64,000 nucleotides of DNA from Megaleporinus macrocephalus (Eukaryota > Chordata > Actinopteri > Characiformes > Anostomidae), in the NCBI GenBank assembly GCA_021613375.1, contig CM038704.1:34799488-34863487 (forward strand), in the 5' to 3' direction. The position numbers and the translations under genes are program-made. Shown here one piece after another: positions 35,600 through 45,886 of the stretch. How positions within the stretch are numbered: the stretch's first letter is position 1; every line of letters starts with the position of its first letter. Below the pieces are notes generated by a model. That model had not been told where the DNA came from, ran no database searches, and worked only from the letters and a program-made list of their open reading frames with translations.

Positions 35600-36931
35600 T
35601 CTCCTGTTGAACTTGCGCTCATTTCTGAGCTAATTGCTAAATCTAATTCATCTACTTGCCAGCTTGACCCAGCCCCTACCCCACTTCTTAAGAAATGTGT
35701 CTCAGTTGTCTCTGACCCTATCTGTCATTTCATCAACATATCGCTTGCTTCTGGTTATGTCCCTACAGCCCTTAAAACGTCCGCTATCATTCCCATTCTC
35801 AAGAAACCTGGGTTGGACACTGCTACCCTTGAACACTACCGTCCGATTTCTAATTTGCCCTTTTTAGCCAAACTGTTAAAAAGGTAGTAGCTTCTCAATT
35901 GCAGTCTTTCCTGGTAAACAATGATCTTTTTGAACGTTTCCAATCTGGCTTCCGCACATGCATAGTACTGAGACAGCCCTTTTAAGGGTTCTTAATGATC
36001 TTCTCCTTGCTACTGACACTGGTGCCCTTAGTGTTCTGCTTCTTCTAGATTTAACTTGCTGCATTTGATACCATTAATCATGACATACTTATCTCCCGTC
36101 TATCAGCTATTGGCATCTCACTGGCACTGCCCTTGCCTGGTTCATTTCTATATTTCTAATAGACTTCAATTTGTTGCCCTTGGTAAGCATAAGTCTACAA
36201 TCAGTACAGTTTACACAAGGTGTTCCCCAGGGGATCAGTCCTTGGTCCTCTACTCTTCATCATCTACATGTTACCTCTAGGTCAGATTATCCGCCATCAT
36301 GGACTTCATTTTCACTGTTATGCTGATGATACTCAGATCTATCTCAGCACTGAAAGGTCCACTAACCTGCCACCCCCTGCCTTAATGTCTTGTATCCAAG
36401 ACCTTAGACAATGGATGACTAGAAATTTTCTAAAACTAAACACTGATAAAACTGAAATCTTATTTGTTGGCCCCAAGTCTGTGGTTTCTAATCTCACTGA
36501 CTTCTCTCTTAACTTTGATGGCGTGACTGTAAAACCTTTTACCAGTAGTCTGTAACTTGGGTGTACTCTTCGACTCTGTCCTTTCATTCGAATCACACAT
36601 TAAGGCTCTGGTAAAATCAGCTTTTTTCCATCTCCGTAATATTTCTCGTCTCAGACCCTTACTCTCCATAAAAGATACTGAAACTGTGGTTCATGCATTA
36701 GTATCATCCCAATTAGACTACTGTAACTCTCTACTTATTGGCATTCCAAACAGAGCTATCCATCCCCTTCAATATGTACAAAACTCAGCAGCTAGAATAC
36801 TCACTCACACCTTACCACAATCTCTTCGTGACTGTCACTCACTTTCCGCATTTAAAGCTCAACTTAAAACGTACCTCTTTTCTCAGCACTTTCTCTGCTG
36901 CTCACTGATTTTTCTCCTATATTATGGCTAA
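35600..36931 (+). pseudogene. L2 reverse transcriptase, frameshifted
   Basis: At least three frames. Seen: a fingers region near 35640-35870, a damaged palm around 36060, GSVLGPLLFIIYMLPL, CYADDTQIYL with an intact YADD box at about 36316, FLKLNTDKTEIL, then from 36557 GVLFDSVLSFESHI, ALVSSQLDYCNSLL and QNSAARIL. The motif order is right for L2-type RT, but frameshifts near 35870, 36220 and 36550 disable it. Confidence 0.87.
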
Positions 36932-37007
36932 TTTTTTTTTTTCTCCCCCCCCCCCCCTCGATGTAAAGCGTCCTTGGGTATGAGAAAGGCGCTATATAAA
37001 TTCTTCT

Positions 37008-37008
<1 letters not shown>

Positions 37009-37045
<37 letters not shown>

Positions 37046-37057
37046 GAAGAAGAAGAA
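37009..37057. repeat. (TAA)n/(GAA)n microsatellite at the L2 3' end
   Basis: About a dozen TAA repeats followed by AAG/GAA repeats directly after the L2 tail, where LINE target-primed insertion commonly leaves such repeats. Confidence 0.9.
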
Positions 37058-37850
37058 AATCACGATTTTTTTAAGCGCAGTTTCTGGCAAGCGTAGTTGC
37101 TTTACGGTAAAATTTCACAATTCCCATAGAAATGCACATGCAGGAGAGCACGAGGCTCAGGTGATTCAGTGCGAGGGAAAGAGGAGGTCTGACGGATGCA
37201 GCCAGCTCCAGCAGCCTTCGTCCTGTTAATTCTGTGTACTGATTCTCCTGCTAGGCTGGCGGTGTGTTCTTCGTACTTTACACCGACTGATTCCAGGATT
37301 TCGCTGGAGACGTATTGGATAGAGGGCGAGAGGAGTGAGAGAGAGAGGCGGTTCTGACGGTTCAAAATCTGCATGCGAGCGCATAAGTATACACACGCAC
37401 AATTTTTATTTTTTGGGGTACCCAGATACACTTTTTTTCTTCAAGGACTGTTCGGATTTGAAATATTTGTTTTTTTTCCTCGGACACACGGAGTGAACAT
37501 TTTCTAAAGGAACTTGTTTGAGAGTAGCGGAAAAATTTAAGAGTTGGAGAGCTCTCCCATAAATTTCCGCACATCTAGTGTCGGTTTCATTCATAAGAAG
37601 TGAATTGGGGAAAAATTGTGAATATGCACTATTTTATTTGTGTGAATGTGACTGTACTAAGGATAATTGGCATTCAATTTCATAAGTTACTGAGCTAGAG
37701 AAACGCTCCAGTCCATTAAAATCCAGCTTTACTGGACAGGTAGTACACTGCTACCAGACTCACAATAAATTCCTTTAATTACCAGCGCTATATCTGTTTC
37801 CGTGTTGTTTTTGTTTCATACGGATTGAGCTGTTTAGGCCTTGGTTACAC
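37058..37850. other. Intergenic, nothing recognised
   Basis: No gene, RNA or clear transposon. The minus-strand short ORFs share no domain with known families. Confidence 0.4.
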
Positions 37851-38074
37851 TCGCTCGCTTCTTGTTTGTTCCGCGTTCGGTGGTAGTTCCCTGTTCGCTT
37901 GTTCGGTGCTCGCTCGCCCCGTTTGTTTTGCTCTCGCTCGCTCCGTGTTCGTTCCGAGTTCGCTGGTTACTCCTATTTTATGTCGACTTGTTTCATGTAC
38001 ATTTGTATTCTAATAAAGGTTATTGATAACATGCCTATACAGTTTGACTGCATTATGACAATACTTATAGGCAG
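37850..38074 (+). repeat. GC-rich GCTCG/GTTCG repeat unit, isolated copy
   Basis: A run of gctcgctcg- and cgttcg-type motifs is followed by tttcatgtaca...aataaaggttattgataacatgcct and ends at acttataggca, exactly where a hAT-like element begins. The same unit recurs in the 53,400-57,140 block. The ORFs through it are repeat artefacts. Confidence 0.8.
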
Positions 38075-39188
38075 GCCCGGAGTGGCTAATCGGAAGAACT
38101 CCCGATGGGCGGGCTCATGTCAGTCTCGAGTTTGGGCGGGTTGGATGGGGAAAAATAATTTTGACACTTTTGTCACTTGTCTAATCATCTTCTTCTTCAA
38201 TGCATTCTTCATTCAACAATGTATTCATCTCACAGCACAGCCCCTACATCGCAGTAGATTAAGTGGGTTCTACCATCTTAGGGAATTTCTTCCCTCCCAA
38301 ATGTTTTAAGTTGATTGCGCCCATGTGTCGTCATTTCTGGAGCGATAAAATAAAACATGGCAACAAAATAGCGCGACGCACCAGTCGGTCGGTGGTGATG
38401 TAGGGCAGAAGGAGGCCAGGTGGAGCCGAAAAGGACAGGTTTAAAAAATGAAGGCGTTAGAAGATGCGGCCAAACGTGCGAATTTAACAGACCTGTTTTC
38501 TAGAAGACAGTCCCCAGTTACAGCCGGTTAACGGAGATATGGAAATAAGTCTGTATTGTCAGTATAATGCTATTGCGCAACGTTTGCACTGACCGTTTAG
38601 CGTAGTTTATTTTGCAGAACCCAATGCACACCATTAATCACAGATATCCAGTTTTAAGCTGAAAGTACGTAATTTAGAAGTGTAGTATATTAATAGTCGA
38701 ACTCAATAATGGAATGTTTTTGTAGCGTCGGAGCAGCAAACTCCTTCCGACCCTACTGATGATCCAGAAGAGGCCATGTTGAGGATACCCTAACTTTTTT
38801 TTTTTTTTAAGTTTTTAAACTCTGAATAATAACTAAGATAATTATTTGTAATGTAACAACATATAGAATAGACGTAATATATGTTATTATGTAAATGTTA
38901 ATATACACAGAGAAGGAAATTCTCATGTTTATAGACTGTTATTAATAAAGTTGAGAAACCTACGTAAGTTTAGTGTAAATCCAACAATAGAGCAACTCTC
39001 TGTAGGGATTAAAGACTTTTTATTTAAAAAAAAAAAAGGTGTTTTCTGTTAGCTTACCAACATATACCTGAACTTGTACCCAATAAAAAGGCGCTGTAAG
39101 AGCTAGCTGCTGTTTCATTTATTCAGATTCCTCCTGCATGGGCCGGATCTGGGCATGAAACTCCCCAGGGGCCCACTCTGGCCCTGCG
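38072..39188 (+). mobile_element. Non-autonomous hAT-like element
   Basis: Termini CAGGCCCGGAGTGG (38072) and CCACTCTGGCCCTG (ending about 39187) form imperfect inverted repeats. An internal short frame near 38448-38510 reads KALEDAAKRANLTDLF, resembling the N-terminus of ZMYM-like hAT transposases. No matching 8-bp target duplication was found, so the ends are tentative. Confidence 0.55.
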
Positions 39189-39189
39189 C

Positions 39190-40300
39190 ATGACCATGGC
39201 GCTCAACTTGCCTTCACGCGATTCCTAAGGGAAATATACAAAAATCATAGAGGTTGTAAAACGCGTTTTGTAGTCCAGTAGCGGTCAGACAGAAGACCAG
39301 TGTAGCAGAATTAATACTTTAGCATTAATGTAACATTCCTACTGTTATTCTATTACTTTACGTCGAGGGGCTGGTCACGTGGGGCATTATAAAACTAGCC
39401 ATTGACGTCACAGCTGCAACAAAGATTTGGGACCTTATTTATTAATTCATTAACTTATTTCTTTTGGTTATACATTATGACCCAATGTATAAATGTATAA
39501 ACCTTTTTCCCCATAGAGAACAAATGGGCTGGAATTTACTCTCTGATTTAAGTACCCTCGAACTGCCCATCCTGTGTTTCCTTCAATGCACTTTTTTATT
39601 TTTTTTAAATGTATTATTAAATTTTGTCAAAATGATGGATGACCAACAGGTGTTGTGGCGTCACGTGGGAATTTTTCCTATGGCGGGATGGGTTGCGCTG
39701 AAATTTACCCACGGAGGGGAGGGATGGGTTGCGCTGGATTGAGTGTTGGTAGCTACGTTGTGAAAGAGTGTTGTTTTTTTTTTTTTCCCCCCATAGGAAG
39801 TAACGTGTGAAAAAGTACTGAATGTTCCCAGACTGCCAGCTGTTGCTGAAAATGTTTCGGTATGTCTGTGCGAGCGAATTTTTTCCCAGGAGTTGTTTAA
39901 GCAAATAAAAGATAAATAAATGAAATAAAGGTCTCCGGGACGATGAGTTTAATAACGTATGAGGAATAATGAATGTTTCATCCAGGAAATGGTGTGTGTG
40001 TGAAACAGCGAAATTGGCTACGGTGATGTTGAGCGATTGGATGGACGCCGACACATGGTTTCGGAGGGATGTGTGTGTGAAACTGTTGATTGTTTCCCAC
40101 GGCCTGTTTGTAAGGGTGGACCGTTTGGACTGATTGGAATTTAAATTGAAGCACGATGCAATGGCATGGCCGAACGTTCGGATTGACGGACACATGTTTT
40201 TGGGGCCCAACTTTGATGCTTAGAATCAAGCCTTTGTGAACATCATGTATTCTCCGGAGTGCCCTCGCGAGACTCCTGTCTAAGGTATTTTGAGTAAATT
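39190..40300. other. Flank of the Polinton region, short direct repeat
   Basis: No gene is assigned. gggatgggttgcgctg occurs twice, at about 39686 and 39724. The 197-codon minus-strand ORF (39617-40210) matches no family I recognise. Whether the Polinton extends into this stretch is unclear. Confidence 0.35.
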
Positions 40301-40357
40301 TCAGTACCATTCAGCCACTCGGCAAAACTTGGAAAAGCATGGAATACCATATTTCCT

Positions 40358-41095
40358 GTGACCGAAACGTTTGAGAGGGTTGAAACTGCTGCAGACTACA
40401 CCCTCGCAGCCTCAGATTCTTACGGCTCGGAAGGTCTTCGTTTATCCAATGTGCCCAGACATCTCTGGCCCAAAGTAATACGTGTGGAATCCAACGATGT
40501 TGAGGAAAAGATGGAGAATTTCGACAGTAACGAAACTGATTAACAACAGCAAGATGGTAAATCGCAGCAAAGGAAAAGACCCAAGGATGATGAATTCAGA
40601 GTTTGCGATCTTTTGTTTAAACCGACCATAACAGGTATGCTGGGTATTATTTGACATTGGTTCCGAAAAAAATGAAACAATCGCTACAATGTTTTCTATC
40701 AGACCCGGCTACCTTACCTGACGAGTTAAACACCAAACGGGGGTGTTTGTTACGGAAAAGGAACTGTACATGTTAACCCAAACTGTGATGTCATGGTTAA
40801 CGTGACGAGAAGCAACACTATCAACTTGAAGGTCAGAAACACACACAATTTGCGTCAAATCTCCCTGAGCGCCGCGGGTCTCTCTGAGCATGACTTTGCC
40901 TACAGAGTTCAGCTTGATGTGCTCACAGCAGAGGTTGTAAGACACGATAACATTTGTGGATCTGAAGAAGACAAATGGGCATATTTCTTCACACCGACAG
41001 ACAGAAGAAAGGATTCAATCGATTGTAATGACCCTGAAGGAGGCAGATTTAATGGACATCTACAACAAGACCAAACACATTCTGACAGGTAAGAA
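40358..41095 (+). pseudogene. Unassigned Polinton-region ORF cluster 1
   Basis: Frames 40358-40543 and 40793-41092, separated by stops, lie on the + strand opposite to the capsid block. The first is acidic (ESNDVEEKMENFD). The second contains LKVRNTHNLRQISLSAAG and DKWAYFFTPTDRRK. I recognise no family. Position and coding-like composition suggest an element gene interrupted by mutations rather than chance frames. Confidence 0.4.
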
Positions 41096-41415
41096 AATAG
41101 TGTAGCTCGATGTAGGTTATTGTTGCAGCTTGCCGCTACAGAGATGTATGATCCGGCAAAACCCTTTAACAATTTTCTCTCTATCACCAGCGAGCGACAC
41201 ATGTGAAACCTGCAAATTTCCAGTCATGCGAAAAACTGCTGAGCACCACGGATGAGGAAGATGAGTTTGGTGAAGATAAAACGCGGGAGTGTGTGGATGA
41301 GGAATTTGGAAAAAAGGATCGCCGGAATCTGATCAGATGTCTTATGATATAACAACTGCGCATAGCAAGGGCGTCAAAAAGACTGTGTCTGATTCAGACA
41401 CCACTGTGGACAGCG

Positions 41416-41763
41416 GTGACAGTGAAATCAATGGATTCCTCACCGAGTGAAACGGAGAGCATGGGTAATTTCAACGATATAAAAGCGCTGCCATGTACCC
41501 CGGTGAAAGGTCATACGGTTGATCCGAAAGCACAAGACCCAAAACGGAATGAATGTGCAATCTACCTCGAGCAGTCTTCACGAAGCGTTTTCAAACATGC
41601 AAAGCGTCGATGAAAGGCCTCAGGATAAGGAGCACATGCTTTCGCCGGTCAAGAAGTCAGAAGATGGCGGTCAACAGTGTAAGACAAGCGTGAAAGGTGT
41701 GGAAAACGAGGCTGTGTCAGATGGTGAGAGCGATGATTCGTCACCATTCCCAAAAATATAGCT
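41416..41763 (+). pseudogene. Unassigned Polinton-region ORF cluster 2, charged low-complexity
   Basis: Overlapping frames 41416-41613 and 41519-41761 are rich in Ser, Glu, Asp and Lys (DSSPSETES, SDGESDDSSPF), suggesting one disordered acidic protein split by a frameshift. No domain is recognised. Confidence 0.35.
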
Positions 41764-41845
41764 GACAAGTCTTTTGACCTTTCGGATAACAGAACTTTTA
41801 AAAAGCATTTGGGCTAAAGCGCTGTCGCTAAGTGTCAAAGAATGA

Positions 41846-42236
41846 GTGGAGAGGCACTGCCCGGGGTGTAAAATTAATCACCCTTTTCAAAGACAACACA
41901 AATGCGTCAAAGGTGTACCCACTAGGTTTCTGGATAAAGTTTTAAAGTATAAATGGTTTCACCTCCTCACAACGTGTGAAAGTCAGATCAAAGATGATCT
42001 GTATCATTATTTTGGTTTGAAAGACGGGCAGAACGGATTGGTGATTAACATTTTGCAAGAAGCTGCATGAAGTTTTGGATGACTACAATCCGCTGTCTGA
42101 GTATCTCACCAAACACCCGTCAGAGGTTTTGGCCCCCTTTCAACACAAAATGCTTGTGAAGGAGGATGATCTTACAATCGAAGATGTGGCGACAGGCATC
42201 TGTCACATTCTGGGTGCAGACGTGAGTGAAGTGTAA
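41846..42236 (+). pseudogene. Polinton-region protein with a Cys/His cluster
   Basis: Frame 41846-42070 encodes HCPGCKINHPFQRQHKCV, a compact C-x2-C-x4-H-x5-H-x-C arrangement suggesting metal binding. After a frameshift near 42063 the reading continues as LDDYNPLSEYL and DLTIEDVATGICHILG to a TAA at 42234-42236. I have the impression that similar Cys/His proteins accompany other Polinton-like elements, but cannot name the family with certainty. It converges on the protease gene across the inverted spacer at 42290. Confidence 0.5.
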
Positions 42237-42289
42237 CGTGCTGATTCGTGCAGATCAGGAGTGCTCATGAGTGTATTTTCATGTCTCAC

Positions 42290-42432
42290 CCTCTCTCACT
42301 GAAGGGGGTTAACCAAGGTTGGGAGGGGTAGGTTGTGTGTGGTGGGTTTGTGTGATTTATGGGTAAGTATGGGTGGGTGTTAGGTGTGTGTGTGTGTGAT
42401 TGATTAATGGTACATGGGTAGGTGTGGGTGTC
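42290..42432. repeat. Internal inverted spacer of the Polinton, left copy
   Basis: A GT-rich stretch between the convergent + strand Cys/His ORF and the protease pseudogene. It is the near-exact reverse complement of 48726-48868, including an uninterrupted shared core around ggttgggaggggtaggttg and the same order of ggtgggttt and atgggtgggtg motifs. Noncoding. It could hold terminators or recombination sites (inference). Confidence 0.85.
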
Positions 42433-42593
42433 TGTGTAATCATTAAAACATTTGACCCGTAAGCTTTTTTAAAATGTTTTTACACCTAAACTCAAAACAC
42501 ATTCAAATAATGTATTGTCAAAATCACAAAGGGATACATACCTTTGCCCACCATCTACAATATGACAGTAAGGGTTTATCCACAGCAAACTTT

Positions 42594-43029
42594 TCACATA
42601 TTTCTTAACCAAGTAATCATTTTTCTTGCAAGTTTAAATGATGAGTTCAATATTTCAGGGAAAGTGAAACCTCTTAAACGTTGGTGTAAAAAAATACACC
42701 GTGTTGACCGCAAGTATTGGAAGAAAAGTCATGTACTTGTGTAGAGTTGTATATAATGCGTCGAGAATTCTTCTTTAAAAAATAATGTATCTGGGAAAAA
42801 GTTCAAAGTCGGACGGAAATCCGTAGGAATCAAAGACATCTGCGTTACCTTGGGGTGAAATTAAAACCGCTAACCAGTGTTCACCAGGACCTCGGCTGGG
42901 GTGTGTGTTTACTATAAACCCTAGGGGAGAGGGGTTTGAGATTTGTACTGTGGGCAGCAGGTAATAAGGAAATACCCCTGCGAAGCCTCTCGTACATTGC
43001 ATGGATTTAGCGATCTGCAGGGTGTCCAT
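42594..43029 (-). pseudogene. Polinton adenain-like cysteine protease (PRO), frameshifted
   Basis: Maturation protease of the Ulp1/adenain type, expected to process capsid proteins. The first frame (43029-42775) shows MDTLQIAKSMQ, FAGVFPYYLL, GFIVNTHPS, GEHWLAVLI with the catalytic His, and ADVFDSYG with the Asp. The catalytic Cys box (TCGQH, Cys codon about 42710-42712) lies downstream in a different frame, and a third frame carries RGFTFPEILNSS to a stop at 42594. At least two frameshifts therefore separate the triad. It follows the major capsid gene by 4 bp. Confidence 0.85.
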
Positions 43030-43033
43030 ATTT

Positions 43034-44331
43034 TTAAAAATAATCCATAAGCACTTCTCGTTTATGGTTAATTTCTAAAACGTTGTCGAAAACTGCAAAC
43101 ACGATAACGTTTATGGTGTGTGCCAACGCCACTCTGAGTCTGAGATCCAGTCTGACGTTTCCAGATTGGATCAGGAAAACGTAGTCGGTGCTGGACTCGT
43201 CCGGCGTCAAATTGAAAGCGAATAAGCTGTAACCTTGATGATATTCCTCACGATTGATAGCCAACGGATGATCTCCTAATCCTCTGTCGGTAGCTTGAAC
43301 AAGGCTGTAAAATTCTTTCAGGCAGCGATTCCCGTTGAAACCGGGTCTGAAAGCTGTAGAGGGATAAGAGGTACCATCTACCGTCAGATTTAACGATTCC
43401 ACGTCGTAATGGTGAAAATTAAAAGGGTTTTTTGTCTAAGAGCCGCTAAAAGTCTCGTTATGAACGAAACCAATGACTATGAATTTTGGAATCTTTTCCA
43501 GGAAATACACTCCCAGCCACTCCCAGCCAGTACGCTCAACACTCAAATTCACTCGCTCCAGGGGATACTTGGCTGTAGCGATCATCAGCGCCGAGGCATG
43601 TCCGAGCTTCACACCGGGTGATAAATTAATTTTCTTTACATAGAGCAGAGCCGATGAAATGTGTACTTTATAACCGGGGTTTGCCTCCGAGGAAATTAAA
43701 ACAAATTCGTTTTTATTGCGAACTAGTTTTATTCTTGCATCCACTGAATTTAACAGAAGCTTTTCTTGAAAACCAAAATCCAAGTGTAAATGACCCATCA
43801 GTTAAAGGTGCGACTTCTTTCGGAGTAAGCGCTTCTAAACCTTAACCCCCTATTATTTCTGGTCGGGTCACTTTCATCTATATGTCCCGACGAATCTTTA
43901 CGAAAAAGACCCGCTGAAAATTGTGAATTCAAAATATCTTCTGAACAATTTAATAAACATTCCAAGATAGCTCGATAGGCATAAGTGGAACTGCTTTGGG
44001 AAACGAGTTTATCACCCAGAGACAAATCCACTTGGCTAAAAAGAGTGGCGATGGTGTAATTAATTAGACCCACTTTTTCGTCGGCTGCTAGATCCGTCCC
44101 ATCCTCGTAGGTAACTTTACACGTGAGGTACTGCATGGAACGGTTTAAGTCCAGGTACGTGTCCCCCGAGCCCGCTATAAAAAATTCCATGGGTCCGTTA
44201 TCGGTGATGGCGTTAATAGGCGGCGTTTCTACATATCTGTATGACTGTATGCTGTTTTGGGTTAAAGGGAGTGTGAATAGATCTAGTTCAGACTTCATGC
44301 ATTCGTTCGAGGCACTATGTATGAGAGACAT
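43034..44331 (-). pseudogene. Polinton major capsid protein, double jelly roll, frameshifted
   Basis: Three consecutive frames, 44331-43798, 43798-43436 and 43402-43034, give about 420 residues in the right order. The N-terminus HSASNECMKSELDLF is typical of Polinton major capsids. FFIAGSGDTYLDL, LINYTIATLFSQVDL and SSTYAYRAILE follow, then VHISSALLYVKK and the C-terminal DRGLGDHPLAI and EYHQGYSLFAFNLTPD. Frameshifts near 43800 and 43430 break it. It lies downstream of the small capsid-associated gene and upstream of the protease, as in related elements. Confidence 0.87.
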
Positions 44332-44467
44332 CTTTTTTAAAAATATGTCAGGGTTTGCTTTGACCTTATTTTTCTTGGCACCTTTTTCCGTTTCTTCTGA
44401 AGTTTTAAAAGAACCGTGCGTGCAAGCGTCCTCGGCAAACTTCTGTCTAGAGTGAGTGGTTTTGATC

Positions 44468-44821
44468 TCATATTTGTATTTTATAATCCCTTTTCCCGGG
44501 AGGTATTGCGCGAGACCGTCGGCGTGACAACACCGTCAAACCTTTGCCCTCCTGCGTCGGAGAAACCTTCTGCATAATTTTATCGGTTGCAGCTGATACC
44601 ACATCTTTGGCTATATTTTTAACAGCCGTCTTCAGGTGGGGTTTTGCCAAATTAAATCCTGATTTTAGCAGGGTTACGGTCAGACGAAACAAACCCCGAA
44701 AGATATTTCCTATCCCTTTCCCGTACTGGACGGGTGCTCCGCAAAATCCTGTTATACCGGCTCCCGCTTGATTGGTGTAATATTCTATATATTGGTTTGC
44801 GCCGGTGTAATGAACAGCCAT
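44468..44821 (-). CDS. Polinton small hydrophobic capsid-associated protein
   Basis: An intact frame of 117 codons between penton and major capsid. It has an N-terminal GANQYIEYYTNQAG, a glycine-rich hydrophobic stretch (GAGITGFCGAPVQYG), a possible amphipathic helix (NIFRGLFRLTVTLLK) and a basic C-terminus (LSRRRSRAI). Size, position and composition fit the membrane-active or pVI-like minor virion protein of Polintons, but no sequence motif proves it. Its start overlaps the penton stop within 2 bp. An out-of-frame basic stretch continues toward the capsid gene (44455-44340). Confidence 0.6.
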   Translation of the reverse strand: MAVHYTGANQYIEYYTNQAGAGITGFCGAPVQYGKGIGNIFRGLFRLTVTLLKSGFNLAKPHLKTAVKNIAKDVVSAATDKIMQKVSPTQEGKGLTVLSRRRSRAIPPGKRDYKIQI

Positions 44822-44822
44822 T

Positions 44823-45630
44823 TTAATAGACCGGTCTAAAATGTAGCTTCACAATGACTTTTCCAAACTCAAATTTGACGTTTCGATTTTGATAGGACTT
44901 TATCTCTATTAAAATTTCATCAAACGCGTCTTTGCTGGTAGGATAGTAATGGACCTTGTCAAAATTTAGAGTGACGAAATCAAGTTGGTTCTTTGGTATT
45001 TGAATGGTTCTTAAAAGAGGAGCTTGGGTGTCTCCGACGAGTTGATGTTGAATGGCGTCCGAATAAACGTACAGATAATAGTGTCCGCCTTTAATACTGG
45101 CCGGGGGCTTCTCGTTTTTGTCGAGGTCCATCCACACGCCGTCTTTTAAGCCTAGAATGTAAGCCAACTCTCCGTGTGCGCGAACATGAATGGGCCATTT
45201 GTTTAGGGAGGTTAAACGTTTAATTTCCTCTGGCGTAACGCCGTACCTCACTCGTTTAGTGACACGATCCAAATATAACTCTACGGACGTCTTGACCGAA
45301 AAAAAATATTTGTTTATTTCCGTCAGAATGTCGTTTATGTATACGTAATAACCACATTTTATTTTGTAGGACGCCTGCTTGGTAAAATCAGAACCTTCAC
45401 AAAAACCCAAAAATCAATGTCCTTTTCTTGACCATTGGCTAAGGTGTACCAAGACAATGAAAAATAATAATTTTGGCCATTCCAACTTCTCAGTTTCCTT
45501 TTAGATTAATAGCTTTGGCCAGCTTCATGCGGTAACTAGAAATATTATTTTGAGGATACAATTGATCACAGGCGTTACTAGGTAGAGTCATATAGAAGTC
45601 TCTGCTTTCTTCCATTCTAAACAGCCCCAA
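44823..45630 (-). pseudogene. Polinton penton-like minor capsid protein, N-terminal part broken
   Basis: The main frame (45410-44823) has YYVYINDILTEINKYF, WPIHVRAHGELAYILG, GHYYLYVYSDAIQHQLVGD, APLLRTIQIPK and a C-terminal VKFEFGKVIVKLHF, matching the single-jelly-roll penton of Polintons. Upstream, another frame (about 45610-45500) carries FYMTLPSNACDQLYPQN, the usual N-terminus, followed by stops and a shift. The LTR element at 45636 is inserted just before this 5' end, so the promoter side is also displaced. Confidence 0.82.
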
Positions 45631-45635
45631 CCCTT

Positions 45636-45884
45636 TGTCACGCCTCCCGTCCATGTGCCCTTGTTTTCGTCCCGTCCATGTGTTTCTGTTGTCACGTGCT
45701 CCATGGCCCCGCCCGTCACACCTGTTTTCCTTCTGTCCTGAGTTGTGTCACCTGTTCCCTCTTGTTACTCTCTGTATATATACCCTGTGTTTGCAGTCTG
45801 TCTTCGTCGCTCATTGTTATTGTTGTGGTGTAGTTCGCAATTGTGCCCGCAACTGCCTTTCCTCGCTCCAGCTACACTGTGACA
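45636..45884 (+). repeat. 5' LTR of the nested element
   Basis: Begins TGTCACG and ends TGTGACA. It contains a TATA-type tctgtatatatacc (repeated at 47348 in the right LTR) followed by the conserved tgtttgcagtctgtcttcg. It lacks about 40 bp present at the right end, so the two LTRs have diverged by an indel. Confidence 0.8.
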
Positions 45885-45886
45885 GA

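Larger units (their letters stand above)
33420..37057 (+). mobile_element. L2-type LINE, nearly full length, decayed
   Basis: Non-LTR retrotransposon with an endonuclease (33967-35401), an RT (about 35600-36931) and a 3' end with the L2-like tail gatgtaaagcg...ggcgctatataaatt followed by a TAA/GAA microsatellite (37009-37057). Frames are broken by several frameshifts, so it is inactive. The 5' UTR appears to extend upstream into the module at 32780. Confidence 0.85.

Noticed and set aside
38072..39188. Confirmed 8-bp target duplication for this hAT-like element
   Set aside because: The bases flanking the proposed ends do not match, so the element call rests on termini and a short transposase-like frame only.
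39617..40310. Minus-strand ORFs as additional Polinton genes
   Set aside because: They overlap each other in different frames, lack any motif I recognise, and lie outside the recognisable element block.
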